This document shows positions 1 through 7,641 of a stretch of 25,296 nucleotides of DNA, piece by piece; position 1 is the stretch's first letter, and each line of letters begins with the position of its first letter. The stretch is from SVTX01 sp964567085 (lineage in GTDB: Bacteria > Bacillota > Clostridia > Oscillospirales > CAG-272), in assembly GCA_964567085.1 (NCBI GenBank), contig CAZMKU010000012.1:1-25296 (forward strand), read 5' to 3'. The notes under the pieces were generated by a model. The model had not been told where the DNA came from. It made no database searches and saw nothing but the letters and a program-made list of their open reading frames with translations. Position numbers and translations under genes: made by a program.

Positions 1-1
1 G

Positions 2-718
2 CTCTCGGGCGGTCAGCAGCAGAGAGTTGCTATCGCGCGCGCTCTTATAAACGAGCCCGAGGTCTTGCTTCTCGATGAGCCTCTCGGCGCGCTTGACCTG
101 AAGCTTCGTAAGGATATGCAGACTGAGCTTAAAAACATTCAGCAGAAGACGGGTATTACGTTTATTTACGTAACACACGACCAGGAGGAAGCCCTCTCTA
201 TGTCCGACACCGTTGTCGTTATGGCAAACGGCAGAATTCAGCAGGTAGGCACTCCCACGGATATTTACAACGAGCCCGTGAACGCCTTCGTTGCCGATTT
301 TATCGGTGAGTCGAACATTCTCGACGGCGTTATGATAAAGGATTATAAGGCTAAATTCTCGGGTCATACGTTCGACTGTCTTGACGCGGGCTTTGAGCCT
401 ATGGAGAAGGTAGACATCGTGGTTCGTCCCGAGGATGTTGACGTCGTTCCCGTAGAGAAGGGAATGCTTCGCGGCGTTGTAACGAGCGTTACCTTCAAGG
501 GCGTACATTATGAGATCATCGTGGACATCGGCGGCTTCAAGTGGATGATACAGACGACCGACTACGTCGCTCCCGACGCGGTTATAGGCCTTTATATCGA
601 GCCCGACGCTATTCACGTAATGAAGAAGTCCGAGTTCTCGGGAATGTTCGGTGACTATTCGTCCTTCTCCGACGAGCTTGAGCATCTCTCCGACGTTATT
701 GACGAGGAGGAGCTTTGA
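2..718 (+). CDS. potA: PotA, spermidine/putrescine ABC transporter ATPase (5' partial)
   Basis: This is the C-terminal 238 codons of the ATPase that powers polyamine import at the inner face of the membrane; the start lies left of the window. The reading frame is open from base 2. It opens with the ABC signature LSGGQQQRVAIARAL, followed by Walker B with the catalytic Glu (LLLDEP), the D-loop (GALDLKLR) and the switch His (YVTHDQEEAL). A C-terminal TOBE-like region follows (VVRPEDVDVVP), as is usual for PotA/MalK-type ATPases. Walker A is outside the window. The stop overlaps the potB start (TGATG), so the two are translationally coupled. The assignment to polyamines rather than another solute rests on the potB, potC and potD neighbours. 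Confidence 0.95.
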   Translation, partial: LSGGQQQRVAIARALINEPEVLLLDEPLGALDLKLRKDMQTELKNIQQKTGITFIYVTHDQEEALSMSDTVVVMANGRIQQVGTPTDIYNEPVNAFVADFIGESNILDGVMIKDYKAKFSGHTFDCLDAGFEPMEKVDIVVRPEDVDVVPVEKGMLRGVVTSVTFKGVHYEIIVDIGGFKWMIQTTDYVAPDAVIGLYIEPDAIHVMKKSEFSGMFGDYSSFSDELEHLSDVIDEEEL

Positions 719-1596
719 TGAAACCTTCAAGAAAGCAGTCAAAGCCCGAGACACCTCGCTCGGATAACCGTACGATTCTGCAGAAATTTGCGGCAGCCCC
801 CCATATTTTCTGGTCGGCGCTGTTTATTGTAATTCCGCTTGTATTCGTGGCGTATTACGCGTTTACGAAGGACGTTGACGGAAGATTTGTGCTTACGCTT
901 GACAACGTAGCGGCGTTCTTTACTCCCGCGTATCTCAAGGTGTTCTGGAGATCGGTAAAGCTTGCGCTCATCGCGACGGCTATATCTCTCCTTATCGGCT
1001 ATCCTATGGCATACTGTATGTCTAAGACAAAGCCGAAAACACAGAAGATACTCGTGATGCTTATTATGCTCCCTATGTGGATGAACTTCCTTATCCGCAC
1101 GTACGCGTGGATGGTCATTCTCATGAACAAGGGCATTCTCAACGGAATTCTGACGGGAATAGGACTTCCCGCGGTAAGAATCATCGGTACTGAGGCGGCG
1201 GTCGTTATCGGTATGGTATATGACTTTTTGCCTTATATGATAATTCCGATCTATTCGGTCATGACGAAGCTTGATCACCGTCTTGTTGAGGCGGCGAGCG
1301 ACCTTGGATGCAACGCGTTCGGCGTATGGAGAAAGGTTATTCTTCCTCTTAGTATGCCGGGCGTGATCTCGGGTATCACTATGGTGTTCGTGCCTTGCAT
1401 CTCCACCTTCTACATATCCCAGAAGCTCGGTAACGGTAAGTTTTATCTTATCGGCGACGCGATCGAAGCGCAGTTCTTGGCGAACAACCTGCATCTTGCG
1501 GCGGCGCTTTCGTTCGTGCTTATGGTAATTCTGCTTGTGGGTATGTTTATTATGAATAAGTTTTCGGACAGCAGTGAAGGAGGACTTATGCCATAA
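718..1596 (+). CDS. potB: PotB, spermidine/putrescine ABC transporter permease
   Basis: One of two membrane permeases of the polyamine importer. It has an N-terminal hydrophobic helix around residues 25-50 and further helices through the protein. The cytoplasmic EAA loop that docks on PotA is visible as EAASDLGCNAFGVWRKVILP followed by PGV. Its length of about 292 residues is normal for PotB. I start it at the ATG at 718, which overlaps the potA stop as TGATG, has GAGGAGG at 704-710 and leaves a 7-nt gap. A TTG three bases upstream is possible but unnecessary. The gene lies in an uninterrupted four-gene operon. Confidence 0.94.
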   Translation: MKPSRKQSKPETPRSDNRTILQKFAAAPHIFWSALFIVIPLVFVAYYAFTKDVDGRFVLTLDNVAAFFTPAYLKVFWRSVKLALIATAISLLIGYPMAYCMSKTKPKTQKILVMLIMLPMWMNFLIRTYAWMVILMNKGILNGILTGIGLPAVRIIGTEAAVVIGMVYDFLPYMIIPIYSVMTKLDHRLVEAASDLGCNAFGVWRKVILPLSMPGVISGITMVFVPCISTFYISQKLGNGKFYLIGDAIEAQFLANNLHLAAALSFVLMVILLVGMFIMNKFSDSSEGGLMP

Positions 1597-2483
1597 TGAA
1601 AAAGAATAGATTTTTATCAACAATTATTATTTCTGTAGTAATGGCGTTCCTGTTCGCGCCAATGCTGGTCCTTATTGTGTTCTCCTTCAACGAGGGTAAC
1701 AGTACCGCGGCATTCTCGGGATTTTCTCTTAAATGGTACGGAGTTCTCCTGAACGACGCGGAGACCCTGAACGCCCTGAAGAACTCGCTCATTCTTGCCG
1801 TAACGAGCGCGGCGATCGCAACCGTTATGGGCACTGCTGCGGCTTACGGCCTTGGCAAGATGAGAAGTAAATATCTTAAAAATCTCGTTATGACGACCAC
1901 GAACATTCCTATGATAAACCCCGATATTATCACAGGTATATCTCTTATGCTTATGTTCGTGTTCGTGGGTTCAATGGTCGGTCTTGCGGATAAGCTTTCC
2001 TTCTGGACTATGCTTATCGCTCACGTGACGTTCGGCTTGCCTTACGTTATTATGTCGGTTCTGCCGAAGATAAATCAGATGGACAAGTCTCTGCCCGAGG
2101 CGGCTCTCGACCTCGGCTGCACACCCTTGCAGACCTTCTTTAAGGTCGAGCTCCCCGAGATAATGCCCGGCGTTATGTCGGGAGCGATAATGGCGTTTAC
2201 AATGTCGCTCGACGATTTCGTAATCAGCTATTTTACAAAGGGAAGCTCCTTCCAGACGTTACCGCTTCTTATTTACAGTATGACAAAGAAGCGAGTGACC
2301 CCCAAGATATACGCGCTTGCAACCATTATATTCATCATTATTCTCGTTCTCCTGCTTATTTCCAATTTCACGGGAACGCGCGACGAGCGACTTAAAGCAA
2401 AGCTCGCAAAGCACGAGCGTAAGCTTCGCCGTCAGCAGAATATGAGGATGAGAGGCGCGAGGAAGGAGGCGGAGTCAAAATGA
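1596..2483 (+). CDS. potC: PotC, spermidine/putrescine ABC transporter permease
   Basis: Second permease of the polyamine importer, 295 residues. The first membrane helix covers about residues 8-32, and the EAA loop reads EAALDLGCTPLQTFFKVELP followed by PGVMSG, paralogous to the PotB loop. The C-terminus is a basic cytoplasmic tail rich in Lys and Arg. The ATG overlaps the potB stop (TAATG), and AAGGAGG lies upstream at 1577-1583. The gene is followed directly by potD with an ATGA overlap, so potA to potD are most likely translated from one message. Confidence 0.94.
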   Translation: MKKNRFLSTIIISVVMAFLFAPMLVLIVFSFNEGNSTAAFSGFSLKWYGVLLNDAETLNALKNSLILAVTSAAIATVMGTAAAYGLGKMRSKYLKNLVMTTTNIPMINPDIITGISLMLMFVFVGSMVGLADKLSFWTMLIAHVTFGLPYVIMSVLPKINQMDKSLPEAALDLGCTPLQTFFKVELPEIMPGVMSGAIMAFTMSLDDFVISYFTKGSSFQTLPLLIYSMTKKRVTPKIYALATIIFIIILVLLLISNFTGTRDERLKAKLAKHERKLRRQQNMRMRGARKEAESK

Positions 2484-3649
2484 AAAGAAAGCTTTTGATT
2501 TTTGTTCTCATAATAATGCTTGTTTTACCGACAACGCTTATTCTTCCGTCCTGCGATAGTGAGGAGGGGAAACCCTCGGGCGATACCATCGTGCTCAACG
2601 TGTACAACTGGGGCGAATATATGCCGCTCTCCGAGGATGAGGACGGTTATGACCTCAACCGTGAATTTGAGATCTGGTATGAAGAAACCTACGGCCAGAA
2701 GATCCGTGTAAATTACGATATGTTTTCCTCTAACGAGGAGCTGCGCGCAAAGCTTGAGGCTAACGCGGTGAGCTACGACATTGTAATTCCGTCGGATTAT
2801 ATGATCGACTATTTCGTAAATAACGATATGCTCCTTGAGATCAACTTCGATAATATTCCCAACTATAAGAATATCGGTGATGATTTCAAGAATCTTTACT
2901 ATGACCCCGAAAACAAATACAGCGTACCCTATACCTATTCGACTATCGGTATTATTTACAATGCCGCCGTGGTTGACCCTGCGGACGTTGAGGAAATGGG
3001 CTGGGAGGTCATGTGGAGCGAAAAGTATCGTGACGCGGGCATTTTGCAGTTCAACAACTCGCGCGATGCATTCGGTATCGCTATGTATAATCTCGGAATT
3101 GACGTAAATACTACCGATAAATCCGAGTGGGACAGAGCGTATAACAAGCTCGTTCAGCAGCAGGACATCATCTACGGCAGAGTTATGGATGAGATCTATA
3201 ACTTTATGGAGGTTGGCGAAACGGCTATCGGCGCGTATTACGCGGGCGACTATTTTACGATGCTTGACAATCAGGTCGACGGCGTTGATCTTCGTTGCTA
3301 TACACCCGATAACACAAACGTTTTCGTTGATGCAATGTGTATCCCCAAGACCTGCCGAAACAAGCAGGCTGCCGAGGCGTATATCAACTTTATTCTCGGC
3401 GTGGAGGCGGGAACCGCTCTTGCGGATTATCTGTATTACGGAACTCCCAACACCGCGGTTCTTGAAAATTCCGATTATCTTTCGGATCTCACTCCCGAGG
3501 AAAAGCAGGAGGTAATGGACGTAATTTACCCCTCGAATTTTGATTTCAAGGAAAGCTTTAACAAGAATGCTTACCGCGATCTCAATACGCTTTCCCCCGA
3601 GATTCACGCGTATATGACTGAGCTTTGGGAGAAGTTGATTATTCAGTAG
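2480..3649 (+). CDS. potD: PotD/PotF-like polyamine-binding lipoprotein
   Basis: Extracytoplasmic substrate-binding protein of the polyamine importer, 389 residues. The N-terminus has a short basic head, a hydrophobic stretch (residues 5-23) and a lipobox-like LPSC with Cys25, so it is probably a lipoprotein tethered to the outer face of the membrane. The mature start contains VLNVYNWGEYM, typical of the PotD/PotF family. The start overlaps the potC stop (ATGA). It is the last gene of the operon and a strong terminator follows. The exact polyamine (spermidine or putrescine) cannot be decided from what I can see. Confidence 0.94.
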   Translation: MKRKLLIFVLIIMLVLPTTLILPSCDSEEGKPSGDTIVLNVYNWGEYMPLSEDEDGYDLNREFEIWYEETYGQKIRVNYDMFSSNEELRAKLEANAVSYDIVIPSDYMIDYFVNNDMLLEINFDNIPNYKNIGDDFKNLYYDPENKYSVPYTYSTIGIIYNAAVVDPADVEEMGWEVMWSEKYRDAGILQFNNSRDAFGIAMYNLGIDVNTTDKSEWDRAYNKLVQQQDIIYGRVMDEIYNFMEVGETAIGAYYAGDYFTMLDNQVDGVDLRCYTPDNTNVFVDAMCIPKTCRNKQAAEAYINFILGVEAGTALADYLYYGTPNTAVLENSDYLSDLTPEEKQEVMDVIYPSNFDFKESFNKNAYRDLNTLSPEIHAYMTELWEKLIIQ

Positions 3650-3685
3650 GCTGACATTTTTGGCGCAAATCTTATCTAAACATTT

Positions 3686-3717
3686 AAACCGCTCGCATCC
3701 GCGAGCGGTTTTTTATT
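3686..3717 (+). terminator. Rho-independent terminator of the pot operon
   Basis: A perfect 11-bp stem (AAACCGCTCGC at 3686-3696, GCGAGCGGTTT at 3701-3711) has a 4-nt ATCC loop and is followed by a T-rich tail. The convergent minus-strand gene ends at 3713, so the hairpin may also stop transcription from that side, although its minus-strand U tract is weaker. Confidence 0.9.
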
Positions 3718-4864
3718 TCGCTATCCTCAGTATCTCCCTTGCTAAAATATCCACCTCGTCAGCGGTATTGAAAACCGAAAAGCTGACGCGTACCGCGCCG
3801 CCGCAGCCGTCGTCGTCCGTTCGCAGAGTCTTGTGAGCCAGAGCGGAGCAGTGATAACCGCTTCGCACACAAATTCCGCGATCCGAGAGCAGCTCGCCTA
3901 CAAGACTTGACGATTTGCCGAGAATATTGAACAGAAAGATGCTTCCTCGATGCTCTCTGTCGTAGATCTTGATTGATCTGTGATCGCAAAGCTCGCGGTA
4001 AAGTCTGCTCCATAGAAAGCTTTCCTTCCGTGAAATGCTTTCGTAGCCGTATTGCCCGATGAATTTTACACCCTCGCAAAGCCCGCAGACAGAATAGCAG
4101 GGAAGTGTTCCCGCCTCGTATCTCTCGGGCGGCTCGTCGGGCATCTCGTAGATCAAGGAATTGACACCGCTTCCGCCCTCGAGCAGAGTGTCGGGCAGAA
4201 TGTTTTCGCCAAGCACCATAACCCCAAGCCCTTGCGGGCCGTAAAGCCCCTTGTGCGACGGAGCGCAGAGAATGTCAATATTGTTCCTTTTAATATCAAT
4301 GGGCGTGTGTCCCGCGCCCTGCGCCGCGTCGACTATGAAAATAATACCGTGCTCGCGGCAGAATCTGCCGATCTCGTATATGGGCGGAGAATACGAGCAG
4401 ATATTTGAGGTGTGATTGCAGATAAGGCATTTTGTGCTCGGGCGAAGCTTGCCTTCAAGCTCGTCGATGATCCTTTGGGTCGGCACGCCGACATAAGAAT
4501 ACGCATCAAAAATATCGTAATCAATTATTCCGTCCGCTTTGAGCTTGTGGACGGGGCGAAGCACGGAATTATGCTCGAGATTGCTGATAAGAAAATGGTC
4601 GCCTCGGGCGGCGACGCCCTTGATCGCCATATTTAAGGCGTAGGTCGTGTTAAAGGTAAATATTATATTTTCGGGCGATGCGCCGAGCATATCCGCGACA
4701 GCCTCGCGGCATTCAAAGATTTTTTCGCTCGCCGCGATGGAAAGAAAATGTGAGCCGCGTCCGCTGTTCGCCGAGAATTTTCTGAACGCGCGGTCGGTCT
4801 CGGAATAAACCCTCTGCGGCTTTCTGAACGTGGTAGCCGCGTTGTCGAAATATATTGCTTTCAT
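3713..4864 (-). CDS. Class V PLP aminotransferase, cysteine desulfurase-like (EF2568-type)
   Basis: PLP-dependent class V aminotransferase of the cysteine desulfurase superfamily, 383 residues. It opens with IYFDNAATT. The PLP lysine is Lys205 in APSHKGLYGPQG, with the upstream Asp179 and Gln182 (DAAQGAGH) and the ring-stacking His98 (LEHNS). The candidate sulfur- or selenium-accepting cysteine is Cys339 in RSGYHCSALAH. It resembles the subfamily typified by Enterococcus faecalis EF2568, which is often found with DUF3343 proteins and has been linked to labile sulfur or selenium handling. The upstream DUF3343 gene is 11 bp away with an AAGGCG ribosome site between them. No selD, iscU or sufU lies in the window, so the acceptor pathway is unknown. 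Cysteine desulfurase activity is inferred from the family. Confidence 0.85.
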   Translation of the reverse strand: MKAIYFDNAATTFRKPQRVYSETDRAFRKFSANSGRGSHFLSIAASEKIFECREAVADMLGASPENIIFTFNTTYALNMAIKGVAARGDHFLISNLEHNSVLRPVHKLKADGIIDYDIFDAYSYVGVPTQRIIDELEGKLRPSTKCLICNHTSNICSYSPPIYEIGRFCREHGIIFIVDAAQGAGHTPIDIKRNNIDILCAPSHKGLYGPQGLGVMVLGENILPDTLLEGGSGVNSLIYEMPDEPPERYEAGTLPCYSVCGLCEGVKFIGQYGYESISRKESFLWSRLYRELCDHRSIKIYDREHRGSIFLFNILGKSSSLVGELLSDRGICVRSGYHCSALAHKTLRTDDDGCGGAVRVSFSVFNTADEVDILAREILRIAK

Positions 4865-4875
4865 ACGCTGACGCC

Positions 4876-5112
4876 TTATAGATACCCCTTGATCTTGATA
4901 CCGACGGAGCTTAGAACGTTTTCCGCATTCTCACGGTACACACACGGGAAGTTTACAACGTAAACACATCCGCTATTGGTGGTGGTCTTGCTTACCGAGG
5001 ATTGAATTTTATATTGCTCAAGCGCCCGTTGCGCTTTTATTGCAAGGGTATGAGAGCCTATGTGCGCCGAGCATATTGCGGATATTTGCGGGAGCTTGTT
5101 TTTTTGAGACAT
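4876..5112 (-). CDS. DUF3343 (putative Se/S carrier-like) protein
   Basis: Small 78-residue protein matching the DUF3343 pattern: an N-terminal beta strand, an amphipathic helix (AIKAQRALEQYKI), then a strand carrying a Gly-Cys pair (SGC), and a short C-terminal alpha/beta segment. DUF3343 proteins are annotated as putative sulfur or selenium carriers and often sit next to a class V aminotransferase, as here. Cys residues in ICSAH, SGCVY and FPCVY are candidate carrier sites. AAAGGA precedes the ATG at suitable spacing. It is the first gene of a two-gene minus-strand unit. The biochemical role is not established for the family. Confidence 0.75.
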   Translation of the reverse strand: MSQKNKLPQISAICSAHIGSHTLAIKAQRALEQYKIQSSVSKTTTNSGCVYVVNFPCVYRENAENVLSSVGIKIKGYL

Positions 5113-5137
5113 TTTTTGTTTGTCCTTTCGGATAAAT

Positions 5138-5214
5138 TATAAGGGCGAGCCTTATATTAGTAATTTATGCTGTAATTTTGCCGCGCGTGTCGAAAAAGAC
5201 GAATTTTTCACGCG
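5138..5214. repeat. Two inverted repeats in the divergent intergenic region
   Basis: TATAAGG-GCGAG-CCTTATA (5138-5156) is a perfect 7-bp inverted repeat just upstream of the minus-strand DUF3343 gene. A second hairpin at 5184-5214 pairs CGCGT...ACGCG outside and GAAAAA...TTTTTC inside, with a 3-nt bulge. Both lie between the divergent genes and could be operators or leader structure for the minus-strand unit. No regulator is identified. Confidence 0.45.
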
Positions 5215-5239
5215 ATAAATAATTATTTGTCAAAAGCCC

Positions 5240-5268
5240 TTGATTTTTTTATTAAAGCATAGTATAAT
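5240..5268 (+). promoter_or_regulatory. Sigma-A-type promoter for the dCMP deaminase-rimI-tsaD unit
   Basis: TTGATT (5240-5245) and TATAAT (5263-5268) are separated by exactly 17 bp in AT-rich DNA, about 60 bp before the first start codon of the plus-strand unit. Confidence 0.75.
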
Positions 5269-5327
5269 TATTGTGTATAACTATGTAAATAAGGCTTATG
5301 CCCCAGAGTGGATTTGCGAGGTGTAAA

Positions 5328-5813
5328 ATGAGAGTTTCAAAGGATAATTATTATCTTGATATAGCGCAGACGGTTGCAGAACGCGGCACTTGCATGCGCC
5401 GTCAGTTTGGCGCTATAATAGTAAAGGATGACGTTATTATCTCCACAGGATATAATGGCGCGCCCCGCGGTAGACAGAACTGTACTGATATAAGCTTCTG
5501 CATAAGAGACGAGCTCAGGATACCGAGAGGCGAGAGATATGAAATGTGTCGTTCGGTTCATGCCGAGGCGAACGCAATAATTGCCGCTCCCCGCGATCTG
5601 ATGCTTGGATCTACGCTCTATATGGTTTGCGTAAACCCCAAGGACGGCAGCCTTTACGACGGCACCTCGAGCTGTATGATGTGTAAGCGTATGGTTATCA
5701 ATGCAGGCATTGAGAAGGTGGTTATTCGCGACACCAAGGATGATTACAGAGTTATAAACGTAACCGATTGGGTAGAGAACGACGATTCGCTTTCGGGCAA
5801 GTTTGGATATTGA
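5328..5813 (+). CDS. Deoxycytidylate (dCMP) deaminase
   Basis: Zinc enzyme that deaminates dCMP to dUMP and so feeds thymidylate synthesis. The zinc and catalytic motif HAEANAI is present, with two downstream zinc cysteines in SSCMMCKRM. The N-terminal region (YYLDIAQTVAERGTCMRRQ, then GAIIVKDD) is typical of bacterial dCMP deaminases. I choose the ATG at 5328 (161 residues): GAGGTG lies just before it, and the family normally begins a few residues before this helix. An in-frame ATG at 5298 would add ten residues with a poor ribosome site. The proline of the usual PCxxC motif is replaced by serine, as I recall for many clostridial homologues. Confidence 0.88.
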   Translation: MRVSKDNYYLDIAQTVAERGTCMRRQFGAIIVKDDVIISTGYNGAPRGRQNCTDISFCIRDELRIPRGERYEMCRSVHAEANAIIAAPRDLMLGSTLYMVCVNPKDGSLYDGTSSCMMCKRMVINAGIEKVVIRDTKDDYRVINVTDWVENDDSLSGKFGY

Positions 5814-5821
5814 GGTAAAAA

Positions 5822-6289
5822 ATGTCGGAAATCAAAGAAAAGAAAAAGAGAATATATCCCGAGAGATTGACCGCCGAGCATATTTCGGGGGTTGCGAGCC
5901 TTGAGAAAATGTGCTTTGGCTCTCCGTGGAGCGAGAATAGCCTCGAGCTCCTCACAAAAGAGGGAATTGGCATGGGTATGGTCTGCCACGCCGACGGAAT
6001 CGTTTGCGCTTACGGCGGAATGCTTTGCGTAGTGGACGAGGGACAGATAACGAATATTGCGACTCATCCCGATTACAGACGGCTTGGCTACGGCAGAGCT
6101 ATCGTGGAAGCATTCAAGAAGCATGCAAAATATAATGGACTTAATACAATCTCTCTCGAGGTAAGAGAATCAAATAAGGCGGCGATCGGACTTTATTCCT
6201 CGCTCGGCTTCAAGGTTACGGGTAAGCGCAAGGATTTTTACACAAAGCCCACCGAGGACGCGCTTATTATGATATGTGAAATAAAGTAA
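5822..6289 (+). CDS. rimI: RimI-type ribosomal-protein-alanine N-acetyltransferase
   Basis: GNAT-fold acetyltransferase of 155 residues. RimI acetylates the N-terminal alanine of ribosomal protein S18. The acetyl-CoA-binding motif A is clear (RRLGYGRAIVEAF), preceded by the core strand ITNIATHPDYR. Typical RimI residues follow: LEVRESNKAAIGLYSSLGF and the RKDFYTKP ending. Its ribosome site GAGG overlaps the upstream stop. It lies directly before tsaD, a common bacterial arrangement (tsaE-tsaB-rimI-tsaD), but tsaB and tsaE are absent here. Confidence 0.88.
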   Translation: MSEIKEKKKRIYPERLTAEHISGVASLEKMCFGSPWSENSLELLTKEGIGMGMVCHADGIVCAYGGMLCVVDEGQITNIATHPDYRRLGYGRAIVEAFKKHAKYNGLNTISLEVRESNKAAIGLYSSLGFKVTGKRKDFYTKPTEDALIMICEIK

Positions 6290-6298
6290 GGACACGGT

Positions 6299-7303
6299 AT
6301 GTTAATATTAGGAATGGAAAGCTCGTGCGATGAGACGTCGGTCTCAGTCGTTGAAAAAATTGACGGAAAATTTACCGTCAAGTCCGACATTATCGCATCA
6401 CAAATAGAAACGCACAGGCTCTACGGCGGCGTAGTTCCCGAGATCGCGAGTCGAGCGCATATTGAAGCGATCTCAAGAATTACTTACGAGGCGCTTGAGG
6501 TCGCGGGCGTTACGCTCGATATGATAGACTGTATCGCGGTAACTACTCATCCGGGACTTATCGGCGCGCTGCTCGTCGGCGTGAATTTCGCAAAGTCCTT
6601 GGCGTTTGCGAACGATATTCCGCTCATTTCGGTAAACCACATAAACGGACACGTCGCGGCGGCGTATCTTGAGGACGAGGAGCTGAAGCCCCCGTATCTC
6701 GCGCTCGTGGTTTCGGGCGGACACACGAACGTGTTCTCGGTTGAGGATTACAGAACCTTCAAAAGCATCTGCTCAACCCGTGACGATGCGGTAGGAGAGG
6801 CGTTTGATAAAATAGGCAGAGTGATAGGCTTGCCTTATCCGGGCGGCGCGCAGATGGACAAGCTCGCGCACGAGGGTGATCCCGACGCTATAAAATTCCC
6901 GAGCCCCGCAGTGCGCGACAGCCTTGACTTTTCGTTTAGCGGAATCAAGACCGCGGCGCTCAATTTCATAAACTCCGCGACCCAGAAGGGAGAGGAAATA
7001 AACCGCGCCGACCTTGCGGCCTCCTATACGAACGCGATAGTGACGGGCATTGAAAGGCAGGTCGGGGGCGCGCTTGAGCTCACGGGTCACAAAACGCTCG
7101 TTATGGCGGGCGGCGTCGCGGCAAATTCTCATCTTCGCGCAAGACTTACGGCGCTTTGCGAGAAAAAGGGAGTCAAATTCGTTTTCCCGAGGCTTGCGCT
7201 TTGCGGAGACAACGGCGCTATGATAGCGGCGGCGGGAAGCTTTGAATTTGAGGCGGGCATTTTTGCCGACACCTCGCTTAACGCTTCGGCGCTTGACGAC
7301 TGA
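6299..7303 (+). CDS. tsaD: TsaD, tRNA N6-adenosine threonylcarbamoyltransferase
   Basis: Catalytic subunit of the complex that transfers threonylcarbamoyl to A37 of ANN-decoding tRNAs (t6A). Length 334 residues, normal. The start motif is GMESSCDETS. The metal-binding histidines are His114 and His118 in SVNHINGHVAAA. The ATPase/ASKHA signatures VVSGGHTNV, VMAGGVAANS and CGDNGAMIA are all present. A TAAGGA ribosome site overlaps the rimI stop. TsaB and TsaE, needed for bacterial t6A synthesis, must be encoded elsewhere. No clear terminator follows. Confidence 0.97.
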   Translation: MLILGMESSCDETSVSVVEKIDGKFTVKSDIIASQIETHRLYGGVVPEIASRAHIEAISRITYEALEVAGVTLDMIDCIAVTTHPGLIGALLVGVNFAKSLAFANDIPLISVNHINGHVAAAYLEDEELKPPYLALVVSGGHTNVFSVEDYRTFKSICSTRDDAVGEAFDKIGRVIGLPYPGGAQMDKLAHEGDPDAIKFPSPAVRDSLDFSFSGIKTAALNFINSATQKGEEINRADLAASYTNAIVTGIERQVGGALELTGHKTLVMAGGVAANSHLRARLTALCEKKGVKFVFPRLALCGDNGAMIAAAGSFEFEAGIFADTSLNASALDD

Positions 7304-7374
7304 CCCGTCAAAATAGACAAAGCGCGAAAATCCTTGTAAAATAAGACTTTTTGCAGACTCGTGCGGAACGCGGC

Positions 7375-7550
7375 TTTTCAACAGGAGTTTTCAACAAGGT
7401 GTGGAAAAGTCAAGCCCATATAAATAAAAATTTGCATAATTCGATAAATTTTTGAGAAGAACGCATATTGACCCCTTATTTTACAATAATCTCTGTTAGA
7501 AAACCTGTGGAATGTGTGGAAAACCTCGGGGACGAACCGCTTGTGGAAAA
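7375..7550. promoter_or_regulatory. Cluster of six DnaA-box-like 9-mers
   Basis: Compared with the DnaA box TTATCCACA, I see TTTTCAACA at 7375-7383 and 7388-7396 on the plus strand (two mismatches each). On the minus strand I see TTTTCCACA (one mismatch) at 7400-7408, 7515-7523 and 7542-7550, and CATTCCACA at 7506-7514. Six sites in 176 bp is dense. The last overlaps a possible -35 for rex. DnaA binding is an inference from sequence. The nearby primosome genes make it plausible, but dnaA, dnaN and an origin are not seen. Confidence 0.5.
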
Positions 7551-7570
7551 CAAGGGGACGGACGGATAAT
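7541..7570 (+). promoter_or_regulatory. Weak candidate promoter of rex
   Basis: TTGTGG (7541-7546) and GATAAT (7565-7570) have an 18-bp spacer and sit about 70 bp before rex. The -35 is poor and overlaps the last DnaA-box-like site. Other placements are possible. Confidence 0.3.
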
Positions 7571-7641
7571 CTGATTTTAAAACAGCAAAAAAATTTGGCA
7601 AAGCATACAAAGAAATCAAACATAAAAAGGAGAAGCAAAAA

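Larger units (their letters stand above)
7304..7641. other. 338-bp intergenic region with DnaA-box-like cluster
   Basis: This gap between tsaD and rex holds no convincing gene. Its main content is six short motifs resembling DnaA boxes (listed separately). The central part (about 7411-7500) is AT-rich. AAAAGGAG just before 7642 is the rex ribosome site. No strong terminator for tsaD is visible. Confidence 0.6.

Noticed and set aside
7541..7554. Rex operator in CTTGT-GGAAA-ACAAG
   Set aside because: It is an inverted repeat, but the spacing is too short for the Rex consensus (TTGTnAn6TnACAA), so autoregulation by Rex is not claimed.
7304..7641. Chromosomal origin (oriC)
   Set aside because: DnaA-box-like motifs are present, but there is no dnaA, dnaN, recF or gyrase gene nearby and no clear unwinding element with DnaA trios, so an origin is not supported.
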